The translations under genes were made by a program, and so were the position numbers. Positions 31,169 through 32,871 of a stretch of DNA of 32,871 nucleotides are shown piece after piece; the stretch's first letter is position 1, and every line of letters begins with the position of its first letter. The notes below the pieces were generated by a model. The model did no database searches and was not told the origin of the DNA. It worked only from the letters and a program-made list of their open reading frames with translations. This DNA comes from JACJWR01 sp964547485 (lineage in GTDB: Bacteria > Actinomycetota > Actinomycetes > S36-B12 > UBA10799), in contig CAZJNU010000022.1 of the NCBI GenBank assembly GCA_964547485.1, positions 1 through 32,871 of the forward strand, written 5' to 3'.

Positions 31169-32097
31169 CGCAGCTCCTCGCCAGGCCGGGGGCGTAACCC
31201 GCGGGCCCAGTCGCTGGCAGACATTGCCCGCTTGCCGACGGCCTGCACCGAACCCAACCGGACGGCCAGTGTGGCGGTGCCGACCAACACCTCCGACTTA
31301 CCGACTGCAAGCTCCCCCGGCTTCAGGCCCGTGACTTCGGTCAGAACCACCGGACCGACCTTCAGCCGGTCGTCCCGGAAGGTCGTCCACGCTCCCGGCG
31401 CCGGATCGGTGGCCCGCGCCAGCCGATCCACCCGGATGGCCGGCGCTGACCAGTCGATCCGCGCCATCTCAACTGTGATCTTCGGCGCCAGGCTGATGTC
31501 GATTTCGGGTTGCGGTCGGGGAACGAGCCGCCCCTCGTCGATACCGTCCATGGTGGCCACCAACAGGCCGGCGCCACTGATGGCAAGCCTGCCCAGCAGA
31601 TCGCCGGAGGTATCACGCGGCAGCACCTGCTCAGTGACCACGCCGTAGACCGGCCCGGTGTCGAGCCCCCGCTCGAGAACGAAGGTGGTGGCACCGGTGA
31701 CATCGTCACCATGCAGTAGGGCATGTTGCACGGGGGCGGCGCCGCGCCAGGCGGGCAGCAGCGAGAAATGCAAATTCACCCAACCGTGCGCCGGGATAGC
31801 CAGCAGTTCGGGCTTGATCAGGGCGCCGTAAGCGACCACCGCGACGCAGTCAGGGGTGAGGGCGGCCAGTTCGGCTGCGAACTCCACCGTGTTTGGAGTG
31901 GCCGGCGTGAGCACGGGAATGCCCTCCGCGTCGGCAACCTCCGCCACCGGTGACCGCCGAAGAGCACGGCCGCGGCCGCTGCGCGCATCGGGTCGAGTCA
32001 GCACGGCCACAACCTGGTGCTGCGACGCGAGCAAGGCCCGCAGCGACGGAACCGCGGGCTCGGGCGTGCCGGCGAAGACGAGGCGCATTCCCCTCAC
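31165..32097 (-). CDS. fmt: Methionyl-tRNA formyltransferase
   Basis: Formylates initiator Met-tRNA with 10-formyl-THF. 310 aa: the Rossmann catalytic domain with LVFAGTPEPAVPSL (about 6-19), VNLHFSLLPAWRGAAPVQ (about 107-124; N108 and H110 catalytic) and GDDVTG (Asp about 131), then the C-terminal OB-fold tRNA-binding domain (about 205-310). GTG 32097 overlaps the def stop (GTGA) and was preferred; ATG 32088, three codons later, is the alternative but the purine run GAGGGG is too close to it. Encoded together with the deformylase that removes the formyl group. Confidence 0.95.
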   Translation of the reverse strand: MRGMRLVFAGTPEPAVPSLRALLASQHQVVAVLTRPDARSGRGRALRRSPVAEVADAEGIPVLTPATPNTVEFAAELAALTPDCVAVVAYGALIKPELLAIPAHGWVNLHFSLLPAWRGAAPVQHALLHGDDVTGATTFVLERGLDTGPVYGVVTEQVLPRDTSGDLLGRLAISGAGLLVATMDGIDEGRLVPRPQPEIDISLAPKITVEMARIDWSAPAIRVDRLARATDPAPGAWTTFRDDRLKVGPVVLTEVTGLKPGELAVGKSEVLVGTATLAVRLGSVQAVGKRAMSASDWARGLRPRPGEELR

Positions 32098-32633
32098 ATC
32101 TCGAACGGACTGTGGTGCGGTGAGAACTTCACGGTCGGCGTGGCGCCGAACCAGTCGGACTCGCGGATCAGCCGCATGGCCTCCTTGCGGGCTTCCTTGT
32201 CGAGTCTGTCGATGAACAGCACACCGTCGAGATGGTCGGTCTCATGCTGCACCGCACGTGCCAGCAGTTCCGTGCCCTCGATGGTGACTGGCTCCCCGTG
32301 CATATTCCAGCCACGGGCCACCACTCCAAACGCCCGCCGGGTGTTGATGGCGATATCAGGTAGCGACAGGCACCCCTCGAGGCCCTCCTGCTCCTCCTCT
32401 GTCAACTCCAGTGAGGGGTTGATCAGATGACCCAACTCGTCGTCGACCCAATAGGTGAAGACTCGCAGGCTGACCCCGATCTGCGGGGCGGCAAGCCCGG
32501 ACCCTGGAGCTTCGATCATCGTCTCGGTCAAGTCCTTGACGAGCACTCGGAGTTCCTTGTCGAAGGTCTCCACCGGCAGCGCCGGGGTGCGCAGCACAGG
32601 GTCGCCGAATAGTCGGATGGGCTGGACCGTCAC
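32094..32633 (-). CDS. def: Peptide deformylase
   Basis: Metalloenzyme removing the formyl group from nascent proteins. The 179-residue product carries the three signature motifs: GSGLAAPQIG (44-53), EGCLSLP (86-92, metal ligand C88) and QHETDHLDG (129-137; H130 and H134 ligands, E131 catalytic). A C-terminal tail of about 25 residues rich in His/Phe (DWFGATPTVKFSPHHSPF) is common in actinobacterial enzymes. GTG 32633 follows GGAGG by 4 nt. First gene of the ten-gene operon. Confidence 0.96.
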   Translation of the reverse strand: MTVQPIRLFGDPVLRTPALPVETFDKELRVLVKDLTETMIEAPGSGLAAPQIGVSLRVFTYWVDDELGHLINPSLELTEEEQEGLEGCLSLPDIAINTRRAFGVVARGWNMHGEPVTIEGTELLARAVQHETDHLDGVLFIDRLDKEARKEAMRLIRESDWFGATPTVKFSPHHSPFEM

Positions 32634-32666
32634 TGTTCCTCCGAAATTCGCGATCGCGGTGGCAGC

Positions 32667-32672
32667 AGTCTA
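32667..32672 (-). promoter_or_regulatory. Possible -10 element of the def operon
   Basis: TAGACT on the minus strand fits TANNNT and predicts a start near 32660, giving a leader of about 27 nt with the GGAGG of def. No convincing -35 was found, so support is weak. The remaining stretch 32673-32834 shows no gene that I can support. Confidence 0.3.
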
Positions 32673-32834
32673 GTCCGGCAGCACATCCACTCGCGGCCGG
32701 AGTGCAGGTCCGACAAGGCAGCGCTGGTGTATCGCTGCAGGATGCACTCAAGCCCGCGTGTCCATGGCCCCTGCCGGCCTACTTCGGTCGATTCCGGCCA
32801 GCTCGAGTGACCTACCGCTGGCGCGCGCCTGATG

Positions 32835-32870
32835 CCCGGGTGGGTTGTCGGTGTCGGCAGCCCACCCGGG
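32835..32870. terminator. Strong hairpin at the right edge
   Basis: CCCGGGTGGG (32835-32844) and CCCACCCGGG (32861-32870) are exact reverse complements around a 16-nt loop; one G-U and two further pairs can extend the stem inward. With no plus-strand gene before it, the likeliest source is a minus-strand gene beyond the edge whose transcript ends here, ahead of the def promoter. No T-tract on either side. Confidence 0.5.
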
Positions 32871-32871
32871 T

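Noticed and set aside
1..32871. CRISPR array, insertion sequence, integrase or tRNA gene
   Set aside because: No regularly spaced repeats, transposase or integrase motifs, or tRNA-like TTCGA-type T-arm with acceptor stem were recognised; the toxin-antitoxin insertions have no visible mobile-element ends.

Overview
The window is a high-GC actinobacterial chromosome segment (Actinomycetota; genus not determinable by eye). The evidence is the actinobacterial 5' end of a 16S rRNA gene with its boxA-type leader, frequent GTG starts, stop/start overlaps of the form ATGA or GTGA between most operon genes, and actinobacterial gene orders (argCJBD-R-G-H; infC-rpmI-rplT-rRNA methylase-pheST; def-fmt-rsmB-rpe-rib genes-hisE-hisG).

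Layout, left to right. Positions 1-55 hold the first bases of a minus-strand 16S rRNA gene, with its leader, promoter and palindrome-rich upstream DNA up to 542. Positions 543-9472 form one minus-strand run, argC-argJ-argB-argD-argR-argG-argH-tyrS. It is the cyclic (ArgJ) arginine pathway with its own repressor but without argF, and it reads toward the rRNA operon. An AT-rich palindrome overlaps an apparently leaderless argC promoter. Positions 9548-12017 (plus strand) hold an acyl-CoA ligase and an AbrB-VapC toxin-antitoxin pair whose toxin end overlaps the end of pheT. Positions 11990-17708 (minus) hold infC-rpmI-rplT, a SpoU-type rRNA methyltransferase, pheS and pheT. infC appears to start at an ATC codon behind a strong Shine-Dalgarno, after a hairpin-rich leader of about 195 nt.

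Positions 17922-20471 start with a DUF1844 gene and then become accessory: a plus-strand RelBE pair, a minus-strand ribbon-helix-helix/VapC pair, a decayed VOC (PhnB-like) gene trapped between the two convergent pairs, and a gamma-glutamylcyclotransferase-like gene. Positions 20477-22797 (minus) hold an SseB-family gene and a fused beta-alpha acyl-CoA carboxyltransferase. The latter is divergent, with only 22 bp between start codons, from a DUF998-like membrane protein and an alpha/beta hydrolase (22820-24422). Positions 24435-32633 form a ten-gene minus-strand operon, def-fmt-rsmB-rpe-ribD-ribE-ribBA-ribH-hisE-hisG, joining protein N-terminal formyl processing, rRNA methylation, the pentose phosphate/riboflavin pathway (ribulose-5-phosphate feeds RibBA) and the first steps of histidine synthesis. 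The right edge ends in a strong hairpin.

Most of the window is ordinary housekeeping DNA. The points of interest are regulatory: repeated promoters with a -10 hexamer 6-7 nt before the start codon, palindromes on toxin-antitoxin promoters, a symmetric bidirectional promoter, the infC leader and ATC start, and the clustering of three toxin-antitoxin modules beside translation genes. I do not see a clearly new multi-gene system.
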